This document shows, one piece after another, positions 1 through 9,829 of a stretch of DNA of 64,000 bases. This stretch comes from Shewanella vesiculosa (GTDB taxonomy: Bacteria > Pseudomonadota > Gammaproteobacteria > Enterobacterales > Shewanellaceae): assembly GCF_021560015.1 (NCBI RefSeq), contig NZ_CP073588.1, positions 310,001 through 374,000 of the forward strand, given 5' to 3'. Below the pieces are notes generated by a model. It saw only the letters and a list, made by a program, of their open reading frames with translations. It was not told the DNA's origin and searched no databases. Position 1 is the stretch's first letter; each line of letters starts with the position of its first letter. Both the position numbers and the translations under genes were made by a program.

Positions 1-603
1 GTTATCACTGAAGAATACGGTGCTAAATTCAAGCTTAACTTAACCGGTTATTTAGATACTGGTTTGTTCCTTGATCACCGTGTTACGCGTAAATTAGTGG
101 GTGATAAATCTAAGGGTAAAAATGTCCTTAATTTATTTGCTTATACTGGTTCTGCGTCTGTACATGCTGCAATTGGCGGGGCAAAATCTGTCACTACTAT
201 TGATATGTCTAATACCTACATCAGTTGGGCTAAAGAAAACTTTGCCTTAAACGGATTGTCTGGTAAACAATATGACTTTATTCAAGCAGACTGTTTACAG
301 TGGATTAAAGAAAACAGCCACCAGAAGTTTGATCTTATCTTTATTGATCCTCCTACGTTCTCTAACTCAAAACGCATGGAAGACAGTTGGGATGTGCAAC
401 GCGACCATGCAGAGATGTTAGGCGGGTTGATTAAGCTACTGTCTCCAAATGGCGAGCTTATTTTCTCCAATAACAAACGTAAATTTAAAATGGATATCGA
501 AGCGTTGAACCAAGCAGGTATCGACGTGACGAATATTGACCATTTATGTTTACCGCTGGATTATAAGCGTAATCCGCATATCCATAATGTGTGTGGCTAC
601 TGA
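1..603 (+). CDS. rlmL: RlmL (RlmKL) 23S rRNA guanine methyltransferase, C-terminal part
   Basis: The reading frame is open from base 1, so the gene begins outside the window and only about 200 C-terminal residues are present. They correspond to the RlmK half of the fused RlmKL enzyme, which makes m7G2069 in 23S rRNA, while the missing N-terminal half would make m2G2445. Visible landmarks are the SAM-binding stretch [13 protein letters not shown], the acidic motif-II turn TIDMS, and the catalytic-loop motif [10 protein letters not shown]. The downstream glutaredoxin-like gene starts 3 bases after the stop, so the two are probably co-transcribed. The assignment is firm from these motifs and from the rlmL-uup order, which is conserved in gamma-proteobacteria. 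Confidence 0.93.
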   Translation, partial: VITEEYGAKFKLNLTGYLDTGLFLDHRVTRKLVGDKSKGKNVLNLFAYTGSASVHAAIGGAKSVTTIDMSNTYISWAKENFALNGLSGKQYDFIQADCLQWIKENSHQKFDLIFIDPPTFSNSKRMEDSWDVQRDHAEMLGGLIKLLSPNGELIFSNNKRKFKMDIEALNQAGIDVTNIDHLCLPLDYKRNPHIHNVCGY

Positions 604-606
604 CTC

Positions 607-843
607 ATGCAAAAAAATAGTTCAGTCGCTTATGTGTTATATCACACAGAGGGTTGCCATCTGTGTGATATCGCCCAAGCATTGGTTGAGCAAACCGCAA
701 TAGATTATCAGCACATCGATATATGTGATAACGCCATACTTGTAGAGCGTTATGGCATGAGCATCCCTGTATTTGTACAGGGTGAACGTGAGTTATTCTG
801 GCCTTTCGATGCCGCACAATTACAAGATTTTTTAGGAGTTTAG
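607..843 (+). CDS. Small glutaredoxin-like protein
   Basis: This 78-residue protein has a thioredoxin fold of the short glutaredoxin-like (DUF836) type. The redox motif is C-H-L-C at about residues 17-20 (GCHLCDIAQ), and the cis-proline region appears as SIPVF. It is probably a cytoplasmic thiol-disulfide oxidoreductase, but its substrate cannot be read from the sequence. It sits 3 bases after rlmL and its stop touches the TTG start of uup, so it lies inside an apparent rlmL-grx-uup operon. The ATG at 607 is the only sensible start. The family call is good; a specific function is not known. Confidence 0.85.
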   Translation: MQKNSSVAYVLYHTEGCHLCDIAQALVEQTAIDYQHIDICDNAILVERYGMSIPVFVQGERELFWPFDAAQLQDFLGV

Positions 844-844
844 A

Positions 845-2762
845 TTGAGTCTGGTACGTATTAATAATGGCTCGTTAGCCTACGGTTACATTCCTTTGCT
901 GCTTAATGCAGACTTTACCATTGAACCAGGTGAGCGTGTGTGTATCGTTGGTCGCAACGGTGCCGGCAAATCAAGTTTAATGAAAGTGTTATCAGGTGAT
1001 GTACTGCTTGATGATGGCGAGTTTAATATTGCCAATGACGTCAATGTAAGTCGTTTACAACAAGATCCTCCTAAAGCTGAAACTGGAACAGTTTACGCTT
1101 ATATTGCAGCAGGTCTTAAAGAAATTGGCGAAGCGTTAGAGAAGTATCATCAACTATCGCACGATGTTGCAGATGCTAATCCTGAGCAGATGGAACGGAT
1201 GCTAAACCAAATGCAGCGTCTGCAAGAAGTATTAGATCATAATAACGGTTGGCAATTAGATTCGCGGATTATTCAAAACTGTCAGTTATTAGGTCTAGAC
1301 CCTGATAAGCCATTAAATGAATTGTCTGGTGGTTGGCAGCGTAAAGTGGCATTAGCTCGCGCACTTGTGGTTAACCCTGATTTACTGTTACTTGACGAAC
1401 CCACCAACCATTTAGACATCGATACCATTGAATGGTTAGAGCAATTTTTATTAAGCTTTAAAGGTGCCATCGTATTTGTAAGCCATGACCGTGGTTTTAT
1501 TCAAAGAATGGCAACCCGTATCGTCGATTTAGATCGTGGTGTGGTGGTCTCATTTCCAGGTAACTACCAAGCCTATTTGGATGGTAAGCAAGAATGGTTA
1601 CGCGTAGAAGCAGAAAAAAATGCTCACTTTGATAAAAAACTTGCCGACGAAGAAACCTGGATCCGTCAAGGTGTTAAAGCACGTCGTACTCGAAATGAAG
1701 GTCGTGTTCGAGCGCTAAAAGCGTTACGTACCGAACGCAGCGAACGTTTAAATCGCCAAGGTAATGCCAAAATGTCGGTATCGGATACCGAACGCTCTGG
1801 TAAGTTAGTTTTTGATATTAAAGATGTTAACTATAATTTGCCGGATAAAAATTTAGTTAAAGATTTCAGTGCTACAGTCATACGTGGTGACCGTATAGCA
1901 TTAATTGGTCCAAATGGCTGTGGTAAATCAACCTTAATCAAGTTGTTGATCGAGAAGCTACAACCTCAATCTGGCGAAATTAAAGTCGGTACCAGGCTAG
2001 ATATCGCCTATTTTGACCAGTATCGCGAAGCGCTTGATCCTGAGAAAACAGTCGAAGAAAACGTTGGCGAGGGTAAAAGTACCGTTACCATTAATGGCCA
2101 AGATCGCCATATTCTTAGTTATCTGCAAGATTTCTTATTCTCGCCAATGCGTGCACGTACGCCAGTAAAAGCCCTTTCTGGTGGCGAGAAAAAACCGTTT
2201 GCTATTAGCAAGATTATTACTACGTCCAGCCAATCTTATTATTCTTGATGAACCAACAAACGATCTTGATATTGAGACACTAGAGTTGCTAGAGTCACTA
2301 CTTGCCGATTTTGCTGGAACATTACTCATTGTGAGCCACGATAGAGCATTTATCGACAATACGGTTACCAGCAGTTGGTGGTTTGCCGGTAATGGACAAT
2401 GGGCTGAGTATGTTGGTGGTTACCAAGATGCCGTTGCTCAAGGCGCAAAATTTTATTCTGAGGAACCTGTTGCAGATACTGTTGTCCAAACTTCCGCAGT
2501 GGTTGAAACCAAGCCTGTAAGCACACCTGAGAAAGTCACTAAAAAACTGTCTTATAAATTGCAAAAAGAATTAGATACGCTTCCGAGCCAAATGGAACAG
2601 CTCGAGCAAGAGATTGCCCAATTGCAGCAAACTGTCGGTAGTGCTGATTTTTACAATCAACCACAAGACTCGATTAATAAAGCACTGCAGTTGTTAGCAG
2701 AAAAAGAACAAAATTTAGAAGTTTGCTTCGAGCGATGGGAAGAGCTTGAGTCACTGAAGTAA
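845..2762 (+). pseudogene. uup: Uup, ABC-F ATPase, interrupted by a +1 frameshift
   Basis: This is an ABC-F protein with two nucleotide-binding domains and the C-terminal coiled coil typical of Uup, which acts on ribosomes and binds branched DNA. The first ATPase shows [17 protein letters not shown] and LLLDEPTNHLD; the second shows GPNGCGKST. The frame then breaks in the second signature motif: LSGGEK is followed by out-of-frame residues, and the correct sequence NRLLLARLLLRP...LDEPTNDLD continues in the next frame to 2762. Removing one A from the A6 run at 2189-2194 restores a single protein of about 638 residues. The start is TTG at 845, directly after the preceding stop. The rest of the gene is intact, so a homopolymer sequencing error is plausible; otherwise Uup loses its second ATPase and coiled coil. 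Confidence 0.9.
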
Positions 2763-2787
2763 AATATAATAAAACAGGAATAGTTAC

Positions 2788-4677
2788 ATGAAGTTAAAGT
2801 TTGATAAAGCCTTGTCCCTCGTTGCGATAGGTGTATTAAGTGTGATTGGTTCAGCACAAGCTGCACCCATATATGAAATTGTTAATATCGAAAATTTCGA
2901 CTTGAAGGGCACCATTGACGGTACACGTAATGGCTATGCCATGGCCGTGAACAATCAAGATGAAGTGGTAGGCATTTCAAAAGGTAAAAAGAAACTTAGC
3001 ACTGAAGACATTGCCGGCGGCATTATTGATGTTGAAGACGGTATATCTGGTGCTGAAGAAATAACCTATTCAGTGCTAAAGCCTATTGAAGCAAACAACT
3101 TTACCATCACAACCAGTGCAAACGCAGCTGAAGGCGCTTGGACACCGACATTTTATAGCTTAGCTGGCACCACTAATCCTACAGATGTAGGCAGTGATGG
3201 CGAGTTAATTATTAATTCAATTGATACTTTCTTTTATGGTTTAAACAGTAATGGCACCAAAGTAGGCGCATATACTGGTGTCGAAAAAACCTTACCTTAT
3301 GTTGGAACCAGTACTACCCAAAAACTTTGGTATTATCGTGACTTTGAGCTTCGCGCTGTTGCTGTAAAAGACGATGTTGAATTCTCATTATCGCCGCCTT
3401 ATACCACTTATGAGCGTGCTCAAAGTGGTGATATTACTGCCGCTACCGTAGAGCTAGGCGGTTCATCTGTTGCTGCTGGTGTAAATGATAATAACCTCGT
3501 TGTTGGTTATGGCAGCACAGCATTAGTTTCATCAAGTAAAGACCGTATTGATACTTGTATTAAGAGTGCGCAAGATACCGAGACTGATAATCCTACGCCT
3601 TTGGAAATTTGTGTTCAGGATTCTCAGTACCCAGATACTAATAACCGTCGTTATATTCTTTATCAAACACGCGCATTAGTGTGGGATTTAAACAATTTAG
3701 ACGATAGTGGTGTACCAGGTCGTACTGAATTACCGTTAGGCTTAACGCCATCAGCAGATTCAACGCTCATTTATACCTCGCAAGCATTAGGCATTAATAG
3801 TATTGGTGATGTTGCTGGACGTTCACACGTTTATCGCGGCGGTGATACTGATAAGCTATATTTTGATGCAGCTTATTGGAAAAAGGATGCTAATGGAGAG
3901 TATCAATATAATTGGGTTAAAATGGACGATGAAGTCACTAACTCAATTGCTTATGATATAAATGATGATGGTATTTTAGTCGGTAGTTATCAAAAGTATA
4001 TTGGCGGTTATTTACGTAATAAATTCTTCACCTTAGATACCAATAATCCTGAACAAGGCATTGTTACACCGAATGACTTCCAAACTACATTGTCGGATTT
4101 AAGTAGCAAACCTAAAGATATCAATAATAAAGGCCAAGTCGTTGGTTATGTTGAATCAACTTACGACAAAGAAAAGCCCCGTCCAAAAGTGGGTTTCTTA
4201 TTTGATAATAACACCAGTGAATTTGTTAACTTAAACGATCGTCTTGTATGTGGCTCGAAAGGCTATGAGCAAAATACTGACGGGGAATGGGTTCGTCATC
4301 AGGTGAGTATTCAAGACGGCACAGGTGAAACGTTAACCTATAGTTCAGATATTAAAATCGTTGAGGCGAACGGTATTAGTGAAGACGGGACGATTGTCGG
4401 CACAGCATTTATTCGTAAACCACAATATCAAACAGATCCCATCACTGGTAACGTGGTTGTTGGCGACAATGGTTTACCTCTGTTCAAATTAGATGGTAAC
4501 GGTGCTCCAGTGACAGCCTATTTACCGCGTATGGTTATTTTGAAGCAAACTTCAGGTGAAGCATGTACTACTTCTGATAGTGTTGAAGAAGAGCCTTATG
4601 TGCGTCAAGGCGCCGCCAGTTTTGCTTGGTTGTTTGCTTTGCCATTATTATGGTTGCGCCGCCGAGTAAAAAAATAG
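2788..4677 (+). CDS. DUF3466 family exported protein
   Basis: This 629-residue protein has an N-terminal signal peptide (about residues 1-25, ending AQA-AP). The body repeats short blocks such as GxxxAxAVNNxDEVVG, LNSNGTKVGAY, INDDGILVGSY and INNKGQVVGY, which look like propeller-type HAF repeats. The C terminus has a hydrophobic segment followed by an Arg/Lys tail (WLFALPLLWLRRRVKK), preceded by small residues. That layout resembles a GlyGly-CTERM sorting tail, though the Gly-Gly is replaced by Gly-Ala-Ala. Location between uup and rmf matches where DUF3466 genes sit in Shewanella and Vibrio. The function is unknown. A good ribosome site (cagga) precedes the ATG. Confidence 0.82.
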   Translation: MKLKFDKALSLVAIGVLSVIGSAQAAPIYEIVNIENFDLKGTIDGTRNGYAMAVNNQDEVVGISKGKKKLSTEDIAGGIIDVEDGISGAEEITYSVLKPIEANNFTITTSANAAEGAWTPTFYSLAGTTNPTDVGSDGELIINSIDTFFYGLNSNGTKVGAYTGVEKTLPYVGTSTTQKLWYYRDFELRAVAVKDDVEFSLSPPYTTYERAQSGDITAATVELGGSSVAAGVNDNNLVVGYGSTALVSSSKDRIDTCIKSAQDTETDNPTPLEICVQDSQYPDTNNRRYILYQTRALVWDLNNLDDSGVPGRTELPLGLTPSADSTLIYTSQALGINSIGDVAGRSHVYRGGDTDKLYFDAAYWKKDANGEYQYNWVKMDDEVTNSIAYDINDDGILVGSYQKYIGGYLRNKFFTLDTNNPEQGIVTPNDFQTTLSDLSSKPKDINNKGQVVGYVESTYDKEKPRPKVGFLFDNNTSEFVNLNDRLVCGSKGYEQNTDGEWVRHQVSIQDGTGETLTYSSDIKIVEANGISEDGTIVGTAFIRKPQYQTDPITGNVVVGDNGLPLFKLDGNGAPVTAYLPRMVILKQTSGEACTTSDSVEEEPYVRQGAASFAWLFALPLLWLRRRVKK

Positions 4678-4730
4678 TTTTACTGTTAGTTAGCAAATAG
4701 CTTCTCAAATTAGAGGCAGTTTAATAGCAC

Positions 4731-4763
4731 AAAAAATCGAGGATAAATTCCTCGATTTTTTTT
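4731..4763 (+). terminator. Rho-independent terminator after the DUF3466 gene
   Basis: The inverted repeat aaatcgagg / cctcgattt around a short loop (ataaatt) is followed by a T run. It lies about 55 bases past the stop at 4677. Confidence 0.85.
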
Positions 4764-4906
4764 AACTTAATTCTCAACACCTTAATAAAAAATCAGTCAG
4801 ATGATGTTTTTTTAATTGATTTCGATTAAAAAACGTTCTATTCCTATAGCTAAGGCTTCAACTTCACCACGTCAAATAGAAGCCCGTCAATGAAGAGGAC
4901 TCATGT

Positions 4907-5083
4907 ATGAAAAGACAGAAAAGAGATCGTTTAGACAGAGCATTTTCAAAAGGATTTCAAGCCGGAGTTGGAGGGCGCTCTAAGGAGATTTGTCCCCATT
5001 CAAATCTGGATTCACGGTCTCATTGGTTAGGCGGGTGGCGCGAAGGTATTGATGGTCGGCTTAATGGACTATTTAACAAGTAA
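4907..5083 (+). CDS. rmf: Ribosome modulation factor RMF
   Basis: This 58-residue basic protein is too short for most gene finders. It begins MKRQKRDRLDRAFSKGFQAG and contains the RMF hallmarks GGRSKEICP, a conserved SHWLGGWREG block and a short tail. RMF binds near the 30S anti-Shine-Dalgarno region in stationary phase and promotes inactive 100S ribosome dimers. An alternative ATG four bases upstream is out of frame. The AGAGGA at 4894-4899 is a reasonable ribosome-binding site. Location upstream of a convergent fabA is the same as in enterobacteria. The call is secure. Confidence 0.95.
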   Translation: MKRQKRDRLDRAFSKGFQAGVGGRSKEICPHSNLDSRSHWLGGWREGIDGRLNGLFNK

Positions 5084-5103
5084 TACTTAAGTAACACGCA
5101 ACA

Positions 5104-5135
5104 AAATGCCCTCGCGATAAGTATCGGAGGGCATT
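5104..5135. terminator. Bidirectional stem-loop between rmf and fabA
   Basis: The arms aatgccctc and gagggcatt enclose a loop of about 14 bases. It lies between the convergent rmf and fabA genes, so it may terminate both. The T tract is weak. Confidence 0.55.
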
Positions 5136-5174
5136 AGTGAAATATAACAGTTACGTAAAACTAAATCCGTACGA

Positions 5175-5690
5175 TTAGAACGTCGACGTATCGCTAAAAA
5201 TACCCACTTTTAGATCAGTAGCTGAGTAGATTTGACGGCCATCAACTTCCATAGTTGCATCAGCAATACCCATCACTAACTTGCGATGAATTTTACGTTT
5301 AATGTTAAGTTTATAAGTGACTTTTTTAGCTTCAGGCAATACTTGGCCGGTAAACTTCACTTCACCTACACCTAATGCACGACCTTTGCCTTCAGCGCCT
5401 TCCCAACCCAGGAAAAACCCCACCAGCTGCCACATAGCATCTAAACCTAAACAACCAGGCATTACCGGATCGCCTTTAAAGTGACAATCAAAGAACCAAA
5501 GATCTGGAGTGATATCAAGTTCGGCAATAATTTCACCTTTACCATATTCACCGCCATCTTCATTAATGGTAATGATACGATCAATCATCAACATATTGTC
5601 TACAGGTAAACGGGGTCTATTTGGGCCTAAAAGATTGCCATGACCACATGCGACAAGTTGCTCTTTAGTGAAACTATTAGCTTTTTCCAT
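5175..5690 (-). CDS. fabA: 3-hydroxydecanoyl-ACP dehydratase/isomerase FabA
   Basis: FabA dehydrates 3-hydroxydecanoyl-ACP and isomerises trans-2- to cis-3-decenoyl-ACP, the branch point to unsaturated fatty acids. The active-site His is in [21 protein letters not shown] and the Asp in LGLDAMWQ. With the ATG at 5690 these fall at residues 70 and 84 of a 171-residue protein, matching the family. A longer reading from GTG at 5705 adds five residues (MVSIS) and is less likely. The gene lies just downstream of the Lon-like protease gene on the same strand, as in E. coli (ycbZ-fabA). Neither start has a strong ribosome-binding site. Confidence 0.95.
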   Translation of the reverse strand: MEKANSFTKEQLVACGHGNLLGPNRPRLPVDNMLMIDRIITINEDGGEYGKGEIIAELDITPDLWFFDCHFKGDPVMPGCLGLDAMWQLVGFFLGWEGAEGKGRALGVGEVKFTGQVLPEAKKVTYKLNIKRKIHRKLVMGIADATMEVDGRQIYSATDLKVGIFSDTSTF

Positions 5691-5765
5691 TGAAATCGAT
5701 ACCACTTAATTGACTGATAATCTTAACAAGATAGCGAACACGTGTACGCTAAACAACTCCGATCA

Positions 5766-7505
5766 CTAAATAATTCGTAATCTAGCTAACAATTTAGCAA
5801 AAAAGTTCAATTCAACGTCATCATCATCTTGCCCTGCTAACTTATCTAAACGCTGTTGTACTAATCCGTAAAGCGTCTCTGGCGCAAAGTCATTATCTTC
5901 ATTAGCAACGCCAGCGGGCATTTGCATTAGCAGTTCAACTGCTTGATCCATATGCTCAATTGCATGGATATGGAATAATCCTTTATCAATAGCTTCAATC
6001 ACATCCGGTTCAAGATTCAACTGCAAGACATTGGCCTTAGGCATAATAACACCTTGATCGCCTGTTAACCCGCGGCGTTGACATAAATTAAAGAAGCCTT
6101 CAATTTTTTCATTCACACCACCAATGGCTTGAACATTACCAAACTGATCTAATGCACCAGTCACCGCTAAACTTTGGATAATCGGTTGCTCTGCTATTGC
6201 AGACATTAAGCAGCAATATTCAGCAAGTGAAGCACTATCACCATCAATTTCTTGATAAGACTGCTCGAACACGATATTAGCATTGAGGTGAAGAGGTGCA
6301 TCTCGACCGAAAATACGATACAAGCAAGACGATAGGATCATCATGCCTTTTGCATGAATATTGCCACCCAATTCTGATTTACGTTCAATATCCGCGACTT
6401 CACCATCACCATAATGCACTGATGAGGTAATACGTGCAGGCTCACCATAGGTATAGTCTCCAGTATCAATAACAGTAAGCGCATTAATTTGACCTACCAT
6501 AGCACCTTTAGTTGGCAGATTTATGAAGTTGTCATCAAAACTTTGGGCTGAATACACTTCAGAACTATTGTGGCGGAAGGTTAATTTTTCGAGTGCTTTG
6601 GCTATCGCCGCAGCATTTAACGCTGATTGACCGCAATAGGCTTTTGCTTGACCTAACAGGTGCCTAAACTCCAACATACTTAAGCTTAAACGTTGCTGAT
6701 GCTCGACCAAACGAGAGCTATACCAAAACAACGGCAGTAAACTTGACGTTTCTAACTCAACTGATTCACTCTGGGCAAGTACATTTAGCCACTGCACATA
6801 TGAAGACTCAGGATGTTGGGTTAAATCTACTTCATTGCTCATTTCAGCAAGCAGCGGAAAATGTCGACTAAAGTGCCTATCTTCAACACGAAGCTGGCTA
6901 TAGGATAAACCGCTTCCGACAAGCACGATCTTACAATTAAGCGGAATAGGAGCGAGTTCGTTATTAATCCGATAAAAGCCGTCGTGGAGAATCTGCATCA
7001 ACAAATCCCACAAACTCTCACGTTGCCACAATGATGCTAAGCAAATAAACACAAAATGATTTTTCGCTAATGCTCCAGGTTTATAAACACTGGATTTATC
7101 GGTTTTAAGCATTTTTCCGAGCAGGTCTGCACGGCGAATCGTCCCCTGTAAATAACAAGACAAGGATTCTTGCCTAGCAATAATACCGACATGCTCTGGT
7201 GGCAGAGTTTGCTGCCACTTAAACTGGATCTCATCTTCTTCGTGCGTTTTTTTTGTAGCAACAAGATATTGGTTTGACGGTGTATTAGCTTGGGTTACTA
7301 ACGCATTAATAAATAGTGGTCTATCCACACCCAAAAAATCAGCAAGAAATAGATGTTGCGAATTAATTTTGCTCATTAGTTTGAAGGTATCAACTACTCG
7401 TTCTTGACCAAGTAAGATATGACTTGGAAAAAATGCTGAAGTCGATGGGTCAGGTAAATGATACTGAGGAGCGAGTTTGGCACTAGGCAATAGCGTTGAA
7501 TTCAT
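5766..7505 (-). CDS. Lon-type ATP-dependent protease homologue (YcbZ/LonB-like)
   Basis: This is a Lon-family Ser-Lys protease of the YcbZ type. The N-terminal half is a degenerate AAA-like region with no clear Walker A. The C-terminal third is a full Lon protease domain: GQINALTVID, FEQSYQEIDGDSASLAEYC with the nucleophile Ser in DGDSAS, and GGVNEKIEGFF with the catalytic Lys. The ATG at 7505 (MNSTLLPSAKL) is chosen because the family starts close to this point. A longer frame to 7586 would add 27 hydrophobic/aromatic residues that look like upstream DNA. Substrates are unknown. The stop lies 75 bases from the fabA start, consistent with co-transcription. Confidence 0.88.
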   Translation of the reverse strand: MNSTLLPSAKLAPQYHLPDPSTSAFFPSHILLGQERVVDTFKLMSKINSQHLFLADFLGVDRPLFINALVTQANTPSNQYLVATKKTHEEDEIQFKWQQTLPPEHVGIIARQESLSCYLQGTIRRADLLGKMLKTDKSSVYKPGALAKNHFVFICLASLWQRESLWDLLMQILHDGFYRINNELAPIPLNCKIVLVGSGLSYSQLRVEDRHFSRHFPLLAEMSNEVDLTQHPESSYVQWLNVLAQSESVELETSSLLPLFWYSSRLVEHQQRLSLSMLEFRHLLGQAKAYCGQSALNAAAIAKALEKLTFRHNSSEVYSAQSFDDNFINLPTKGAMVGQINALTVIDTGDYTYGEPARITSSVHYGDGEVADIERKSELGGNIHAKGMMILSSCLYRIFGRDAPLHLNANIVFEQSYQEIDGDSASLAEYCCLMSAIAEQPIIQSLAVTGALDQFGNVQAIGGVNEKIEGFFNLCQRRGLTGDQGVIMPKANVLQLNLEPDVIEAIDKGLFHIHAIEHMDQAVELLMQMPAGVANEDNDFAPETLYGLVQQRLDKLAGQDDDDVELNFFAKLLARLRII

Positions 7506-7778
7506 ATAGTAGTAATCTAGCTGCGGCAACGAAAAATAATAAAATGATATTAGCATAAAGCGTCGTAAAAGCCTTAGCAGATTCAATTGTTAGCGCTTAT
7601 CTCATGGTTATTACGCCTGTCAGCCGCCAAAAGCGACTTTACTAAGGTCAGTCTGATTCAAAAATACTTTAATAATGATAAAAATATGTTCATGCTGATT
7701 AATTGCTATGCATTCAGATGTTTTTTTTACAATTATGGTTTACAAGCAAACGCGTTACTTATATTATTCAGCCCGTTC

Positions 7779-7868
7779 GGAGGGATGGCAGAGTGGTCGA
7801 ATGCACCGGTCTTGAAAACCGGCAACGGTTTATCCCGTTCTAGGGTTCAAATCCCTATCCCTCCGCCA
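7779..7868 (+). tRNA. tRNA-Ser(TGA)
   Basis: The acceptor stem GGAGGGA pairs with TCCCTCC, followed by G and an encoded CCA. The anticodon stem CCGGT/ACCGG carries the loop CTTGAAA with anticodon TGA. A long variable arm typical of class II tRNAs is present (CAACGGTTTATCCCGTT). The T arm is AGGGTTCAAATCCCT. Length is 90 nt. Confidence 0.97.
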
Positions 7869-8270
7869 TATTAAAGACCAAAGGCTCATCAGAAATGATG
7901 AGCCTTTTTTCGTTTAGGTGATAGATAGGAAATTGAACCTAGGGTTCCTCTTTATAAAAGATCACTATCCCTCAGCCACATTCAATGAAAAGGCCTTATC
8001 GAAAGATAAGGCCTTTTTGTTTAGGCGATAGATAGGACTTTAAACCCACGGGTTCCTCTTTATAAAAGATCGCTATCCCTCAGCCACATTCAATGAAAAG
8101 GCCTTATCGAAAGATAAGGCCTTTTTGTTTAGGCGATAGATAGGACTTTGAACCCACGGGTCCTCTTTATAAAAGAAAGCTATCCGTTCTCAAGATTCAA
8201 CGAGAGAGCCTCATCAGAAATGATAAGGCTTTTTGTTTGGCGAAAGATAAGACTTTGAACCTGGTAAGCT
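7842..8270 (+). repeat. Fourfold 108-109 bp tandem repeat of tRNA-Ser 3' end plus terminator
   Basis: Four imperfect units follow one another. The first begins inside the tRNA T arm (agggttcaaatccctatccctccgcca), runs through the terminator hairpin and ends at the phrase 'gatagataggaaattgaacc'. The hairpins start at about 7882, 7991, 8099 and 8207, giving a period of 109, 108 and 108. Units 2-4 keep a decayed tRNA tail (gggttcctc...ctatccctcagcca) and a hairpin with a T run. Units 2 and 3 are nearly identical, while unit 4 has drifted most. No protein is apparent. The layout resembles the rtT repeats downstream of E. coli tyrT. Confidence 0.85.
7879..7911 (+). terminator. Terminator of tRNA-Ser
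   Basis: The stem aaggctcatc-agaa-atgatgagcctt is followed by T6. It starts 11 nt after the tRNA CCA and is the first of four repeated hairpins. Confidence 0.85.
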
Positions 8271-8696
8271 TCTAGAATAGTAGACTCTTCATAAAGGTAG
8301 TCCGTTGGATATTAGCAACACCTAAAAAGCCTTAATAACTATGTCACTAAAAATTGCCCAGAAATGTGCCTTAAGGCGTAAATTATGTATCCCATTGCGT
8401 GATTGCACTCATCAAGAGTGCATTAAGCTTGCAACCTTCTTACCTTACAAATTATTATCTATGCCCTGCATACAACTATCCAACGCAAGCAGTCTTAAAT
8501 GATAAGATACACAGTAATATTTCAACCAAGCTGAAACTCACCGAGTGAAGACGTGGCAATTTTGGCCTAACTATCGCCTGATGAATGCGGTAATACGATT
8601 TATTGATTTGATTAACGTTAGGTGTATTTTTATTCTGTCGTCCTATGTTAGGACGCACACCCTTATAGATTTTCAGCATTACTGGAGACAAAACTC
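8271..8696. other. Intergenic region upstream of aguA
   Basis: No convincing gene is visible. A short inverted repeat, tgcactc-atcaa-gagtgca, lies at 8404-8422 and could be an operator. The only reading frame, on the minus strand over 8476-8691, has no recognisable family features. A ribosome site (actggaga) for aguA lies at the right edge. Confidence 0.5.
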
Positions 8697-9809
8697 ATGA
8701 CAAACGTGACAGTGGATGCCACGCAGTTAACGACTAAGCCATCACAAGATGGTTTTTACATGCCCGCAGAATGGGCTGCGCAACAAGCGGTGTGGATGAT
8801 TTGGCCGTATCGTCCTGATAACTGGCGCTCTGCAGGAGCTTATGCTCAGGCGACGTTTGCCAAAGTGGCCGATGCCATTGGTGCAGTTACACCCGTTTAT
8901 ATGGGTGTACCTAAAGAATTTTTAGTTCAAGCTAAGACAGTGATGCCTTCCCATGTCACTTTGGTCGAAATAGAGAGCAACGATTGTTGGGCTCGCGATA
9001 CAGGGCCTACTGTAGTAATGAATGCCAAGGGTGAACGCCGTGGTGTTGATTGGAGCTTTAATGCCTGGGGAGGTCACAATGGTGGCTTGTATTCTCCATG
9101 GGATAAGGACGAACAAGTCGCACAAAAGATGCTAACACAGCATGATTTTGAACGTTATGTCGCGCCGCTGATCCTCGAAGGTGGTTCAATTCATGTCGAT
9201 GGTGAAGGCACCTGCATAACGACAGCCGAATGTTTGCTCAACAGCAACCGCAACCCAGATCTGAGTCGTGAACAGATAGAAGCATTACTGGGCGATTATT
9301 TAAATGTGCAGCAGTTTATCTGGTTGCCAGAAGGCGTGTACATGGATGAGACCGACGGACATATTGACAATATGTGCTGTTTTGTTCGCCCTGGTGAAGT
9401 GGTTTTACACTGGACTGATGATCAAACCGATCCCCAGTATCCTCGTTCAAAAGCCGCGTTGGATATTTTGCAAAGTACTGTGGATGCAAAGGGGCGTAAG
9501 TTAAAAATCCATCTATTGCCACAACCGGGTCCTTTGTATTGTACCGAAGAGGAATCTCAAGGCGTAATGGAAGGAACTGGTGTGCCTCGCACTGCGGGTG
9601 AGCGTTTAGCGGGTTCATATGCGAACTTTTTAATTACCAATCAGCGTATCGTTTTCCCGCTACTCGATCCTGCAACCGACGATATCGCAGCCCAAAAATT
9701 GCAGGAGATTTTCCCTGAGTATGAGATTGTCGGTGTGCCTGCTCGCGAGATCTTATTAGGTGGTGGCAATATCCATTGTATTACCCAACAGATCCCCTCT
9801 GGAAAATAA
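8697..9809 (+). CDS. aguA: Agmatine deiminase
   Basis: This 370-residue protein belongs to the peptidyl-arginine-deiminase-like family and hydrolyses agmatine to N-carbamoylputrescine and ammonia, a step in making putrescine from arginine. Visible family motifs are [15 protein letters not shown] near the N terminus, [11 protein letters not shown] with the substrate-binding Asp, the catalytic His region DETDGHIDN, and the nucleophile Cys at about residue 361 in [11 protein letters not shown]. The length is normal for the family. The next gene encodes an amidase-signature enzyme. N-carbamoylputrescine amidases usually belong to the nitrilase family instead, so the two may or may not act in one pathway. 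The start ATG has a good ribosome-binding site (tggaga). Confidence 0.95.
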   Translation: MTNVTVDATQLTTKPSQDGFYMPAEWAAQQAVWMIWPYRPDNWRSAGAYAQATFAKVADAIGAVTPVYMGVPKEFLVQAKTVMPSHVTLVEIESNDCWARDTGPTVVMNAKGERRGVDWSFNAWGGHNGGLYSPWDKDEQVAQKMLTQHDFERYVAPLILEGGSIHVDGEGTCITTAECLLNSNRNPDLSREQIEALLGDYLNVQQFIWLPEGVYMDETDGHIDNMCCFVRPGEVVLHWTDDQTDPQYPRSKAALDILQSTVDAKGRKLKIHLLPQPGPLYCTEEESQGVMEGTGVPRTAGERLAGSYANFLITNQRIVFPLLDPATDDIAAQKLQEIFPEYEIVGVPAREILLGGGNIHCITQQIPSGK

Positions 9810-9829
9810 GTGAACCCAAGGAGAACACA

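Noticed and set aside
7842..8270. Possible CRISPR array because of regular repeats
   Set aside because: Units are 108 bp, drift from each other, contain terminators and derive from tRNA-Ser; there are no short identical repeats with unique spacers and no cas genes.
8476..8691. Minus-strand 71-codon frame upstream of aguA
   Set aside because: It lies in the promoter region of aguA and lacks any protein-like features.
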